Positions 48,849-61,292 of a stretch of 64,000 bases of DNA are shown one piece after another; position 1 is the first letter of the stretch; every line of letters starts with the position of its first letter. Origin of the DNA: Zygnema cylindricum (Eukaryota > Streptophyta > Zygnematophyceae > Zygnematales > Zygnemataceae); contig JBBHKE010001895.1 in the NCBI GenBank assembly GCA_037447655.1, positions 173,705-237,704 on the forward strand. Direction: 5' to 3'. Made by a program: the position numbers and the translations under genes. The notes below the pieces were generated by a model. It searched no databases and was not told the origin of the DNA. It worked only from the letters and a program-made list of their open reading frames with translations.

Positions 48849-49040
48849 ATTGTGCATTGGTAAAAAAATTATCGCAATAACACCGATACCGATAGTTATC
48901 GGTTATCGAACGGTCAGAGGTTCCGATATATCAGTCTGAGACCAACAAATTCCATATCGGCGATAACTTAAAAAATATATAGTATGCATACAATAGTACT
49001 TTATAACATACTGTATTATATTATTGACTTTGTATAATAA
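48849..49040 (+). mobile_element. Left end fragment of a TATCGG element
   Basis: About 190 bp nearly match the start of the copy at 61787 (ATAACACCGATACCGATAG, then CCAACAAATTCCATATCGG and ATAGTATGCATACAATAG). It stops where the tandem array begins. Confidence 0.65.
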
Positions 49041-49059
49041 AGTACCTTCCATTGCACCC

Positions 49060-49480
49060 GTACATTTTTCGTACAGTTATATACAGTGTCCGTATATGTC
49101 CGTACTTTCTAGGGTTATATAAATGATTTTTAGGGTTTTAGAGTACATTTCCTTAAATTCCGTATATTTTGTAAAACTGCCGCACACTTTTCATACATGT
49201 ACGTACAGTGGCCGTATTTTCCGTACTAGTTAGGGTTATTAATTTTAGGGTTTGGAGGATACATTGCCGTACATTTTCGTATATTTCAATACAGCTACGC
49301 TACATTTTTCGTATATTTACGTGCAATGTTTGTACATATCCGTACTACTTAGGGTTATTATAAGGGGGGGTTTTAAGGTTTATAGGGTACATTGCCGTAC
49401 GTTCCTATATATTTCAGTACGGTTGACAAAGATTTGCCGTATTGTTAGGCTTGTAGGGTACACTTTCCGTATAATTTCGT
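49060..49480 (+). repeat. About 120 bp imperfect tandem repeat with TAGGGTT boxes
   Basis: The landmark CCGTACT..(C)TTAGGGTTAT recurs at 49101, 49222 and 49341 (spacings of 121 and 119). Each unit continues through TTTTAGGGTTT, GTACATT and CCGTATATTT. At least three units plus partial edges. Confidence 0.7.
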
Positions 49481-49989
49481 ACATTTATGTCAGTTGTTCG
49501 TAATTTTAAAGATTTTTTAAGAATTTTCTAGTATTTCGCTTTTTGTAAATTTTCGTACACGTCCGTACAGAGAAATCTTTACGAATTTTACAAAAAGTAT
49601 GAAATCGATGAATATTACGTAATTTTCACAGAAAAGTCCAAATCCATTCGAGTTCGACATCTATGGGCGTAACTAAAAGTCAAAAGGACATTGAGGAAGG
49701 GTAAAGGAGCGTGGAACCCAAGTAAAACCCCCTTAAATATAAAATCATCAAGGAAAAATCACGATTTTTTACCGAAATCGGGGGGAAGTGGGCGTGAAAC
49801 TCTGAGACCTCTATTGGTCCCCAGAGTAGGCAGCTCACAAGAAGCTTATCTAGATAGTGCCGACTCTAAGTTGATAAAAACCCAAATGACTGACACCCTC
49901 ACAATCAGAACCCTAACACAGATTCACCCTTGTGAAATAAAACTTTCTGTGTCTTCAGTTCCACCTCAGAATGCAAAGTTAGAATATGA

Positions 49990-50530
49990 GTTTTGGACAC
50001 ATTCACCCACTTTGAATTTCCCTTAAAAATGCAGCCACCCTGGCAGGCGAAAACCCTGACTGACTGCACCCTTGTGTAGCGTGGACTCCCCTTAGTCCGC
50101 AGCAGAAAGAATCACTGAAAATGGTCCACTGAGTAAGTTTTAATTAAATGTCAAAGTTTGCCTATTTATACAGGTGCTATTTATACAGGTGCTCTTTCGG
50201 AGAGAGGCGGCTACCTACCAAAATTATTATAAGTCCTTAAACCCCTCTTTAAGCCCCCTAGTACTAAGGTACGGACCAATCGTAAGATTATACCGTACAG
50301 GAAAGTACAGGTACTGGCGTACTTTAGTTACGGTCCATGTACGACATCGCCATAATGTGACATTTGTCACATCCGAAATTGTCATCTCGCGTTCCAGAGA
50401 TCTCGCGATCCTCTTGGATCCTGCCACGTGTCATCCGGAGTGGCGGTGCCCAAAATCACAAAGTCGCCCACTCCGGAATCCCAGCTCGCACAACGGCCAT
50501 TCGATGAAGACCGACATTTAAAATTGGTTG
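49990..50530 (+). repeat. LTR-like repeat, copy 1 of 3
   Basis: It shares the order TGACTGCACC, AGAATCACTGAAAA, GAGTAAGTT, TTTATAC, GAGAGGYG, CTAAGTC/TAAGTCC, ACCAATC, CCACGTG with the repeats at 52600 and 52960. This suggests solo LTRs, but no TG..CA ends or target duplication were confirmed. Confidence 0.5.
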
Positions 50531-52599
50531 CTAAATAATTGTGCGGTATTTTTTTCACATTTGAAACAAATGCGCGATATCCATTTCGAGAAAATCCGTA
50601 GTCCGTACAATACAAACTCAAATTTATGTCTTACTATCCCGTTAAATGAATTAGTCTAAATGTTCATGTTTATATATTTATCGTAGGGAGGATGCGAGGC
50701 CACCGGAAGCCGCAAAAAAATATTTGACGGAGGATATTGTTTCACGCTTCTGTTGTCATCCACTAACCATTATGACATATTTGGACGCTTTTACAAATCT
50801 TAAGTTTTGTGCGCCCGTACAGATTTTATCAATACGTCGTACGAGTCACTTTTTACCTTCGTTGGTACAAATATGTGGTCACAATTTGATGTCAGAGATT
50901 CTTTGAAGATTTCTAAAATCGTATACATCTATTACGTGGACCAATCAACGTGTGTTACGCAAATAAAATGTTGGTTACTGACTCAACACAATGGAACGAT
51001 TGCTCCAGTAAACGAATTTTCGACGTTTACTGAGACCGCCTAATGAAACAACGCTCTAACTTTATCTTCCCTCCAACTTCGTGGTTTCCCGCGATTCGAG
51101 TTTTCATTTCGAAAAGACGAGGCTGAATCTTGCGTTTTTCGGGCTATATGAACCACGGAGGTCGGTTTCGCGCATTGTGAGAGATCCACGTCGACCATCA
51201 TCATCATTTCGTTTAACAACGCGCTGCGCTAGGATTTATTATTGTTTTGTGTTTTTTTAATATAAAAAAAACCAAATTACACCCTAAAAACTCTAAACGT
51301 GTAAACCCTAACCAGATACCCGGTAGGTATCTTGTTAGTGGTGAACTTACGGCGCATTTCGAACGGTGAAATTGGGGTTCACACGGTTCACCACACCGGG
51401 GAAACTTGTAACATACCTTCCTTGTAAAGAAGCGCTAAAAACGATAGAGCTTTGCGAATAGCAGGGGTTTCAAAATTTTAATGGTAGAATGTTATAGTAC
51501 GCAATTGGGGTGCCATTCCATCGGACGAAGAGTGAGGTTGCTTACAGAAATCGGGACGTATCCGTACTACGTCGTACCTCTTATTTTGTTTGACCCGCAA
51601 ACAACATTACAAAGAATCTTGCCAACATTCGTGAAAGTTCTGGGAGGAAACAATGACCGTTGGATATTTTTGCGAAGCATTGGCTTCGAAAGTTTTTGGA
51701 AGTAGTGAGTAAATCACCACTTACAGAAAAAAATTGAGGGTTAAATAATGAACATATGTAAATGGTGAGTAAATCACCACTTACAGAAAAAAAAATGAGG
51801 GTTAGATAATGAACATATGTGTGAGGATTTCACCCAACAGAAATCAAGAAATTTTGCACATTATATATGCATTTTAAAATACAACGAAATAAAAAAAGTA
51901 ATCTTGTAACGAGCTTTTGTCTCGCTATTTTTGTTACCATCCATGCGTCACACAATTTGTGCCCGCGTTCATCGATCACACTATTTATGGCAACGCATTT
52001 CCGTTACGTTATTCCTTCCAACCTTTCCGTGGAAGGATTCAAGGAGTAATGTTACGGAAGAATCTCCGTTTTCGTTTTAGAATAGAAGCATTCATGAAAT
52101 AGTCATTAGGGAGGTTGGTGCTGGTGGAAACCTAATTTCCGTTTCAAACACAGAAACCCTAAAAGATGAGCTCTTGTCAAAGGCAAGGCGTACATAACTT
52201 ATGTCGTACGATCACCAGGTACGCAAGTACGTGGCACGGGAAAATAATGGTTTTAAGTTCAAGTTGGTCGGCGTCAAAGATATTAGTATATTTTCAATAT
52301 CAAATATTAGGTTACGTGGTACCACTCTTTTTTGTACTCGTGGGTTACAAACTCTATGCGATAGAACATCGTTCAAAATGTAGGATTCTATAATGTTGTT
52401 GGTACAATTACATAACTTCTTGATGGAACTACACCCTTATTTCACATTGAAATTGGTCAGTTTTTTAAATCTTTGACAATTTTCAATATCTGAACTATAT
52501 GTGTGGTGATTGGCCAAGGCAACATTGCAATTCAGTGTCCTCCATTGGACTACAAAATTCAGGAAGCCTCTAGATAACTTTTAACCAACCCACTTCAAT
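50531..52599. other. Low-complexity intergenic region with a 60 bp duplication
   Basis: A 60 bp unit (GTGAGTAAATCACCACTTAC...) is present twice in tandem at 51705-51764 and 51765-51824. Several open frames of 60-80 aa lie on the plus strand around 50700-52390. None has a recognisable domain or supported splice structure. Confidence 0.45.
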
Positions 52600-52870
52600 C
52601 CACAACCACTGCTGCCCAAGACGGCAAAATAACAGTTTGACTGCACCTATGTGCAGCCTAAACTCCCGTGATTATGTAGCAAAAATAATCACTGAAAACG
52701 ACCAACCAGCCAATAAGTTATGAGGTGGCAAAAATGCCAATTTATACAAAGCTCCCAAGGGAGAGGTGACTCTCTAAAAATATGCTAAGTCCTACTTTCC
52801 TCTCACAACCCTATCTACTAATGTACGACCCAATCACATAACTGTAAAGTACAAAAACGTATTGAAATTA
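52600..52870 (+). repeat. LTR-like repeat, copy 2 of 3 (short)
   Basis: It contains TTTGACTGCACC, AATAATCACTGAAAA, CAATAAGTTATG, TTTATACAAAG, TGCTAAGTCCTA and GACCCAATCAC, in the same order as copy 1. Truncated on the right. Confidence 0.5.
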
Positions 52871-52959
52871 TGTGGTTTCCATTGACCCGCAGAATGAGCA
52901 GCCTATGTAAAGCCTCTAGGATAATATTTGCCCCTTCCACTTTCCCACTGAATAAGTGC

Positions 52960-53430
52960 CGCCTAGGCACACAAATATTTTGACCACCCTCACCTCGTGA
53001 GGACAAGACTCCCTTGAGTCAAACGCTAAAAGAATCACTGAATTTGCTCCCCTGAGCAATAAGTTATGGCTGGTCAAAGATGACCTTTATAGTTACAAGC
53101 TTTCTTAGAGAGAGGTACCTAAATATTACTAAGTCTTGGTCTACCTACTCACGACTACCTACTACTAAACCCTAGTTGAATAGGAACACTATATAGTAGA
53201 AGAAGATACAATGGGCGATGTACTTATTGTACGACCATTGTACGACAAGGTCTACAAGGTGACACCTGTCAAATCGGAAGCCATGATTTCTCCTCCGTTC
53301 TTCTCCGGTATCAAATAATGTGGCGCCACGTGGCACTGCGTGACGCTATCTCCATATGCCGCCAAAAGCTCACTTCGCGTGGCGGCTATAATGCCGGCCG
53401 TCCGATCAAAACATATTTTACACGGTTCAG
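52960..53430 (+). repeat. LTR-like repeat, copy 3 of 3
   Basis: It contains GGACAAGACTCCCTTGAG, AGAATCACTGAA, GCAATAAGTTATGG, GAGAGAGGTACC, ACTAAGTC and the GC-rich right part with GCGCCACGTGGCA. The same architecture as copies 1 and 2. Confidence 0.5.
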
Positions 53431-53538
53431 ATTCGCGTACATGCATGAATTGCTCCTTTTGGTTAGTCTGCTGTTAATTAGCGATTGCGTTAATGTTTAT
53501 ATATCTTTGAAACCCGTTACGTGTATCGTTTCGATAAC

Positions 53539-53610
53539 GCCTAAGTGGTTAAGACGTACGACTATATAGAAGTCCACAAACCTAGGTTCAAAATCTAGAC
53601 TTAGGCACCA
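53539..53610 (+). tRNA. tRNA-like sequence (degenerate tRNA or SINE head)
   Basis: Ends of 8 bp pair fully (GCCTAAGT with ACTTAGGC) and are followed by ACCA. TGGTTAAGACG fits the RNA polymerase III A box. CTAGG-TTCAAAA-TCTAG forms a T arm with the usual 7-nt loop. GACT-ATATAGA-AGTC could be an anticodon arm with T before the triplet ATA. The 5' strand of the D stem is not convincing and the acceptor has one pair too many. It may therefore be a pseudogene or a tRNA-derived retroelement head, not a working tRNA. Confidence 0.4.
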
Positions 53611-53719
53611 ATTTAGTAAAATATTCTCTACTATAAAATCTGCCACTTTCTAAATATGGCGGTAGCCATGGCGTGCCTTTGATCCTTACTCTCTTTCTTT
53701 AAAGTAAAACAAAAATAGA

Positions 53720-55150
53720 GAAGTGAACTATTAATTACCTCTTTTCAACAAATAGTTTGCATAAAGTGGCTTTCATAAGGTCCTAACTCATTATCCAAGA
53801 TGAAGACTCCCTCTTCCGAGCTCCCCTCATTTCCCTTATTTACCTCCATTGGAGTCGTACAACTATTTGTTTTATCCATTCGAAAATTTTCAAGCATATT
53901 TCCTATTACTTCCTTTTGTGTTAGTCTTATCGATTTCTTCTCTCTATCCCTCTCTATTTGAATTCCCAAAATATACTGCCTCCTTCAAGTCTTTCATTTC
54001 AAATCTACTCTTTAGATCCTTTTTCAATCCATTCATTTTCTCCATTGATTTACTCAACACAAGCAAATCGTCAACATAGATGGCAATGAAAATTATACCT
54101 TCCTCGTCCTCAAATAGATAGATGGAATGATCCAATCTAATTCGGATATATCCCAAACTTGTCAAAAACTCGTCCACCTTCTTGTTCCATTGACTTGGAG
54201 CTTGCATTAGTCCATATAGAGACTTTATCAACCTACACACATTACTTTCTCTCCTTTTTTCACAAATCCTTCTAGTTGTCGCATGAAGATCTGTTCTTCT
54301 AATTCTCCATGTAAGAAAGAGGTTTTGATGTCCATCTGGTGCACCTCCATGTCTTCCGCTGCCGCTAGACTAAGTACGATTCGGACGGAGGGAAATCTAA
54401 CAACCGGAGCAAAGGTCTCCTCATGATCGATTCCCTACTTCTGTGTGAACCCCTTTGCCACTAATCTGGCCTTATGTCGCTCGTTAGTGTTATCCGGATT
54501 GAGTTTCAACTTAAATACCCACTTACATCCTATCGGCTTTCTGTCCGGAGGACAATCTACCAACTCCCATGAGTTTGCTTCCATAATAGAAGTCATCTCA
54601 TCATTAATAGTTGTCATCCATCTACTACGTTCCAGGATATTAACTGCTTCCGAGTAAGTCTATGGTTCCCTCAAATGTGACAGCTTTGTTACCTTGTTGT
54701 TTACTTGTCTCTCTTAAAGTGTCTTGCTGCTTTCTCCTTCCTCTATCAAACTCTGACGCTAGAATGGAGGGTAATCTTGGATTTCTCCGAAAAAATTAAA
54801 CCTCTCCCCTATTCGTGGATTCCATCTCCGGACATTCATCGTCCATTTTCGGTCTTTCCTTGTTTTCTTCCTCGATTTAAACTAGAAGTTGTGACTCTAA
54901 GAGAGGGTCACTCTCAATCAGTTTTTCTTCTTCTTGTGCAAGGTCAGGCTGAACCGGAGTTCGGTTAGAAGATTTTGAATCTAACTCACTTTGTGATTTA
55001 ATTCTAACTCTAACCGGTTTAGTGTACTTAAAGGGATCTATGAACTTTCCTTCATCCATGACTACCAAGTGTTTTACTAAAATTATGTCTTCTCTTCCGA
55101 GATCATAAACTCTAAATCTCTTTACATTTTCATCATACCCAAATAAGTAT
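53720..55150 (-). pseudogene. Truncated Ty1/copia polyprotein (end of integrase and reverse transcriptase)
   Basis: On the minus strand, in order: an integrase C-terminal stretch (YLFGYDENVKRFRVYDLG, 55150-54880), a gap, the start of the reverse transcriptase (SWELVDCPP, GCKWVFKLKLN, at 54617-54435), then KSLYGLMQAPSQWNKK and the catalytic YVDD at 54078-54067, followed by EMKDL. Stops and frame changes separate the pieces. Gag, protease and RNase H are missing. The upstream edge is cut exactly at the LTR of the next element. Confidence 0.82.
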
Positions 55151-56146
55151 TGTTTTTCTACAACCACCGTTGCAGGAGGAGGACCAACAGTAGTAGTGGA
55201 AGTAGACATGGAAATGTGCAGAAGCTATCAAGCGCCTACTCAAAAGCCAATTTTCAGCTTACAAAAAAAATGACACAAAATGCCAATATGCCTCAAATTT
55301 CTCACAGTGATAAAAAACAGAGTAAACTGACAATTCCCAAAATTGCAGCCCAAATGACTCAATAAACCATAAGATATGAATCGTGGAAGTTTTCCAATAT
55401 TGTCCTTAAAATGTCGTAATCCCAAAATTGGATAATACAAATTTGGCTAAGTCCTAAACTACATACTCACAGTGAGTATCTATAGTTCACACTAATTCGG
55501 GTAACCGTACTACAAGACTATCCTGACTTACGACATAGTATCCAGCCTATACTTTACTGTGTCTTGTGTACCTCCAAAACCTAATTATTATTTAAAAATA
55601 CCTAATTAATGAAACACTACTTTTTATTACACTAAACTACAAAACAATGAGTTCCAAATATTCTCAAATAGCGAACTGTACATAAAATGTTCTAGGCGCT
55701 TAGACAGTGATAGTCGCTAAAGTACAATAGATTGTGGTAGTGTATTACGAAGCACCTAAGTGCTTCGTCACTTGTGGTCCCACGTGAATCACGCTTTTGG
55801 TCCCATGTGAATCGTGTCCGTTGGCGCAAATGTAATCAACGACCGTAGCGTCAAACCATACCATGTATTTCTGAAATAACCAATTCAAATTTCGTTCGTC
55901 CGATCCGGTGAATCTAATTGTTTCCTAGGTGACGCGTGTAACAGAATGTTGGCGCCACTCCGTAAAACTTGCATCATTAACTATCGTGGACGCGTGTCCC
56001 TGCAAGTACAGTACACTTCTACTGTCTAATTGCTACTGTCACACTATTGAAGGTAAGTATTAAAACTATCCTAGACAAAAATATTATAAGTACTTTGTCT
56101 CCTCTCACAGCTCTATCTACTAAAATAAAGATTTCAAATTACAACA
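55151..56146 (-). repeat. Downstream (3') LTR of the copia element
   Basis: It aligns along its length with 60299-61292 and, inverted, with 63328-64000. It contains the palindrome ACGAAGCACCTAAGTGCTTCGT near 55748 and CCACGTGAATCACGC blocks. Confidence 0.87.
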
Positions 56147-56160
56147 CTCCCCTAAATCTT
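56147..56160 (-). promoter_or_regulatory. Polypurine tract of the copia element
   Basis: The minus strand reads AAAGATTTAGGGGAG directly before the LTR start TGTTGTAA. This is the position and composition expected for plus-strand primer formation. Confidence 0.65.
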
Positions 56161-56164
56161 TAGA

Positions 56165-59100
56165 CTCAGTTACTCACTTAGTCCAATAGCCTCTCTGCAA
56201 AACTGCAACTTAGGAGCAGGAAGGGCTTTAGTTAACATGTCAGCCACCATCTCCTCATTTGGTAAATAACACAATTTAATCACTTTTGCAAGCACTTTTG
56301 ATCTGACAAAGTGAAGTCTAACATCCATGTGTTTGCTTTTGAAAATGATGACTGGGGTTAGAGGCAGTGGCAATGGCTGCTTGGTTGTCACACCAGATAG
56401 ACTGAGGACTAGTTTGCATACACCACAGTTCTTATAAAATAGACTTAACCCATAAGAGCTCCTTGAGGGCAGAAGCTGCTGCCATGTATTCTGACTCCAT
56501 TGTTGATTGAGCTGTAACCTTTTGTAGTTTGATACTCCAACAGCAAGTTCCATCTTCAATCTTAGATCAAAACCGGTTGTAGATTTCCGGCTTAGCATGT
56601 CTCCATAGCTAGCGTCGCTCCATGTCTATTTTTTCACTTTTCCTCCTCCGAGTACAAGCTTAAGATTTTGAGTTCCTGCAAGATATCTCAACACCCTTTT
56701 TGCTTCTTCCCAGTCAACCTTTTTAGGATTCTGCAGACTTCTACTCAAGACCCCCACAGCTGTTGCGATATCAAGTCTCGTACAGTTCATAAAATATATA
56801 AGACTTCTTACTTCCTATCTATATGGCTTTGAAGCCATAAACTCTTCCTCCCCTGACTCTAGACTCTCACACACCATTATACTTGAATCTCAATCCCTCT
56901 CTTCCAATTTTTGCTTGAATTTCAGGGGAGTAATAGATCCCTTTACATTTTTCATTTCAAATCTTTCCAACATGTTACCTATTGCTTCTTTTTTAGTCAA
57001 CATAATCAACATTTTGTTTCTGTCTCTTTCTACTTGTATTCCTAAGATATACTTGGCATCACCGAGGTCTTTCATCTCAAACCTAGACCTTAAAGCCGCT
57101 TTAATGTGGTTTATTTCATCCATTGACTTACTTATTAATAATAAGTCTTCCACATATACAGCAATGTATAGTATCCCATCCTCCCCTTCTAAGACATATA
57201 CAGAAAAAATCTGAGCTAATTCTCTTGAATCCTAGCCCAGTCAAAAACGCATCTAACTTCAAATTCCACTGACTCGGAGCTTGTTTTAACCCATACAAAG
57301 ATTTCATCAATTTACACACTAATTCTTCCTTTCCCTTTTCAACATACATTTAAGGTTGTTTTATATAAATGGTTTCTTCTAACTCTCCATGCAAAAAGGT
57401 CGTTTTAACATCCTTTTGATGTATTTCTATATTCTCTATAACCGCTAGACTTAGCAAAATTTTGACAGTGGGAAATATGACAACAGGAGAGAAGAATTCT
57501 TCAAAGTCAATACCTTTTTTTTGATGTTACCCTTTGGCCACTAGTCTAGCCTTATACCTTTCAATGGTGTTGTACGGTTCAGCTTCACCTTGAATACCCA
57601 TTTGCTACTGATGGCTTTTCTACCCGGAGGAAGATCCAGCAGCTCCCATGTCTGTGCCTCTATAATAGACTTCATTTCATCGTTTGCCGCCTCGATCCAC
57701 TGATTTCTCTCAGGTGATGAGAATGCCTCCTGGATCTTTAGAGGATCCTCTGTAGTTGCACAAAAAGCAAAGTGAGAGCTACTTTGCAGATGGCTGCTAT
57801 ATCTCTTTCCCCCCGGAAATTCAGAGGTTGAAATTGTCGGCAACCTCTGATTTTTCGGTTTTGTTTGAACCGTAACTTGAGCTGGTACTGATTGTGTTGC
57901 AGCTCCTTTTGCCAGAGTTGTAGCTTGTGGTGAAGCATCCTGTGAAGGCACCAGAGGACGTGAAAGAAGAGGTGTCCCACTTGCCGGTGGAAAGTAGACT
58001 CGTTGCTTATGGTGAAAAATGGCATATTCATGTTTTTTTTTTGCCGATTGATCTGGCACTCTAAAACGGTCAACCGAATCCTGTTCTTCTTTAATCTCGA
58101 TATTCCTAGAGATAATCACTTTCTGTTTCTCAAATAAAAAAACTATATATCCTTTCGCATTGTCATCATACCCCATGAAAATCCAAGGTAGGCCTTTAGC
58201 CTCCATTTTCCATCTATCCTGTGAAGTATCTAAAATAAAACACTTGCTGCCAAAGATCTTAAAGTGACTAACATCAGGTTTTTCTCCTCTCCAAAGCTCA
58301 TAAGGTGTATTGCTAACAGATCTAGAAGCAATTCTATTATTAATATAAACAACACAGTTAAGTAATTCAGCCCAGAATTTCAAATCTAGCCCTTTATCTG
58401 CAAGCATGGACCGAGCACTCTTTGTAACTGTCCTATTTAATCTCTCAGAAAAAACACCATTTTGTTCCGGTGTATATAGAATTGTAAGATTGTGACTAAT
58501 AACTTCCAGAAGGAGAAATTCTTCAAATTCCTTTGATGCGTATTCTCCCCCGTTGTCGATCTCAGTGCCAATATTGGAACTCAATGAACCTTTTCCGCAT
58601 ACGCTTTGTAGTGTTTGAAGTGAGTAAACACTTCACTTATATGTTGCATGAAGTAAAATTTGGTGTACCTCCAATAGTCATATGTAACTGTGACCATATA
58701 GTGGACGCCTCCAGTCGAAGCCACTTGTGAAGGACCGAGAACATCAGAATGTATTAGCTGCAGAAATATTTACGATTTGTGGTTTGTTTCTTGTGGAAAT
58801 GGCAATCTATGGATCTTGCTAAGTGAACAACCATCACAAGATTTTATAGGATGTGAGATGAGAGAAACTCTATCAGCTTTTTCCGAATTCACCATTTTTT
58901 TTAGATTATCATAATTCATGTGTCGTAATCTTTTATGCCTCAACTCATTATCAGATTGGATACTGGAGTAAAGAACATCATTTTCCTTATATTCAATTAT
59001 GTCCATCCGGTACATTTTGCTAGCATCTGTAGTTCCTGTTACTGCGACTTTTCCTTTCTTGCTAACAACCTGTCTACCTCATTTCAAAATGACTTCAAAG

Positions 59101-59500
59101 ACTTTGCTTTCCACTAGAGATATAGAGAAAAGATTCTTTTTAAAGTTCGGGACATACAAAATATTGTGAAGAGTTCTCTCTACTGACTTTCCCCTCACAT
59201 CTACCATTAAAGATACATCACCCTGAGCTCCGGTTTGACCATTCATCCCACAAGCATAGTATATACTCTTTGGAGGCGTTTGTTGCAGATTCGTAAAAGC
59301 CGCCTAGTTCCAACACATGTGGGCCGATGCTCTCGTGTCCAGGATCCATCCTGCATCCTTGGAACCCTCCATTGCTGCCGCAATAGCAAATAACTCCGCT
59401 TTTTCTTGCTCATTGAAGCTCAAAGACTCATCACATCAGTTGTAGAAGCTGAAAATAGAGCATTTCCACGAGTAGGATTGCCAGAAAAACCTCTGTGATA
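56165..59500 (-). pseudogene. Copia pol polyprotein, multiple disruptions
   Basis: Protease near 59340: ILDTRASAHMC. The family motif is D-(S/T)-G, so the Gly is replaced by Arg, and a stop follows. GAG-pre-integrase at 59015-58770 has ELRHKRLRHMNY and CDGCSLSK. The integrase core at 58584 onward has IDNGGEYAS and TPEQNGVFSERLNRT. The reverse transcriptase starts near 57680 (SKWVFKVKLN) and continues in other frames (KSLYGLKQAPSQWN, EMKDLGDAKYILG); the YVDD box is destroyed by a frame change near 57150. RNase H and the C-terminus end at 56170 with EMVADMLTKALPAP. No continuous polyprotein remains. Confidence 0.86.
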
Positions 59501-59529
59501 TTCGCTTTGCTGACAACCCGGCCTGTATA

Positions 59530-60200
59530 AACTTGTCTCATTAGCCTTTTCAGCTTAGGACAATACTTGTATGCATGACCCTTCTCAGAACAATATAAAC
59601 AAGTTGTAGAAGATTGTCTTTATGGCCTCTAATTAAACTGATTAAACTGATTCTGATTCTTAATAAACTGATTTTTATTCTGATTAAACTGAGCTCTTTT
59701 GTCAAAGTTTGTTGCAAAAGCTTCAACCTTTTCTTCTCCTTGAAGGAGTTTAGTATTAGACTCTTCTTCCAATATAAGATTGTATGCTAATTGAAATGAC
59801 CAACTTGCATTATCATGACTCTTTCACTGAGCAGACACAGCTTTCATGCTACTAGGAAATCCTCTAATAAGCAAAGCAGCCTGCTAAAACCTAGAAAATG
59901 ACCCCCAAGAAAAAGAGTGTGCATCAATAAGTGCACGAAAGGTGTCACAATACTCGACCATAGTTCCCCCCCTGTATTTGTACCCCCAAATTTTTCCAGC
60001 CACCAAGAGCTCTTCTTGGACATTCGCTTTCTCAAAAGCGGATTTCAATGATGTCCAAATCTCCGTCGCCTTCTTCATTTTCAGGCGAGACATGACCAGA
60101 TTTTCTGAAATACAAAGAATTAGATTGTTCCTTGCCATTGAATTCTTTTTTGTCCAACTTGGATGTGTTTCATAGGGGGAGCCATCCAAGACCCCCAATA
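59530..60200 (-). pseudogene. Copia gag with CCHC zinc knuckle, disrupted
   Basis: 60198-59884 encodes a UBN2-type gag segment (ATEIWTSLKSAFEKANVQEE, then GGTMVEYCDTFRALI). A nucleocapsid knuckle follows in another frame at about 59560-59610: CLYCSEKGHAYKYC, which fits CX2CX4HX4C. Stops and frame changes lie between them. Confidence 0.8.
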
Positions 60201-60298
60201 AGTCAGCAGTTTAAAAAGAAGATTCAACCATTGCCGCCTAATACGTATACTTTTGGCCATTGAAGATAGGAATTCTTGTGGAAAGGCCTATAATCAGT

Positions 60299-61292
60299 TG
60301 TTCTACAACCACCGTTGCTGCAAGAGGACCAGCAGTAGTAAAACAACAGAAACTATCAAGCACCTACTCAACAGCCAACTTTCAGCTTACACAAAATATG
60401 ACTCAAACCGATAATATGCCTCAAATTTCTAACAATGATACAAAACAAAGTAAACTGCCAATTCCCAAAATTCAGCCCAAATGACCCAGTAAACCATAAG
60501 ATATGATGTTTGGAAGTTTCCCAAAAACTGCCCTTAGAAAATCATATTCCCAAAACTTGATCCTGCAAAATTGGCTAAGTCCTAAGGTATATACTCACAC
60601 TGTGAATCTACTGGTCTACACAAATTTGGGTTACTGTTACTGCGATTATTACCTTGACCAACGACAAAGTATCCTACCTGTACGTTACTGTACCGTAGTA
60701 CCTCAAAAACCCTAATTACTATTTTCCAAAAACCTAATTAATAGAACACTATTTTTTATTACACCAAACTACAAAACAATGTTTATTCATATATTTTCAA
60801 ATATCAAACCGTACACAAAACGTTCCAACTGCTTAGTTAGCGGTAGTCGCTAAAGTCCAGCCGACTGTGGTCGTGTAGTACGAAGCACCTGAGTGCTTCT
60901 TCACTTGTGGTCCCACGTGAATCACGCTTGTGGTCCCAGGTGAATCGCCTCCGTTGGAACAAATTCAATCGACGATGGTATCGTCGAAACGTACCATATA
61001 TTTTTGGAATACCCGGTTTAGATTTTGTTCATCCGATCCTGTGAATCCAATCGTCAACTGCGTGACGCGTGTGGCTGACTGTCTGCGCCACTCCGTAAAA
61101 CCTGCATACGTTCTCTTGCCGACACGTGTCCTTGTAAAAGTACAATATACTCTATTGTAAAAATACAATATACTCTATTGCACTTTTGCTACTGTAACAC
61201 TAATTAAGGTAAGTATTATAGTAGACTACTTAGAAAAAATTTTAAGTTATTTTAGCCCTATTTAATGAAATAAAGATTTCTAAATTACAACA
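60299..61292 (-). repeat. Upstream (5') LTR of the copia element
   Basis: The plus strand starts TGTTCTACAACC and ends AATTACAACA. It should hold the element's promoter. It contains GAAGCACCTGAGTGCTTC near 60882-60900. Confidence 0.87.

Larger units (their letters stand above)
55151..61292 (-). mobile_element. Ty1/copia LTR retrotransposon, complete layout but decayed
   Basis: Two same-orientation LTRs of about 995 bp (60299-61292 upstream, 55151-56146 downstream) enclose gag, protease, integrase, reverse transcriptase and RNase H in copia order. The LTRs begin TGTTGTAA and end GTAGAACA or similar (minus strand) and are visibly diverged by substitutions and indels, so the insertion is old. 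A polypurine tract precedes the downstream LTR. The expected tRNA-Met primer site was not recognised. The flanks (AGTAT at 55146-55150, CACCC at 61293-61297) do not form a target duplication. Confidence 0.88.
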
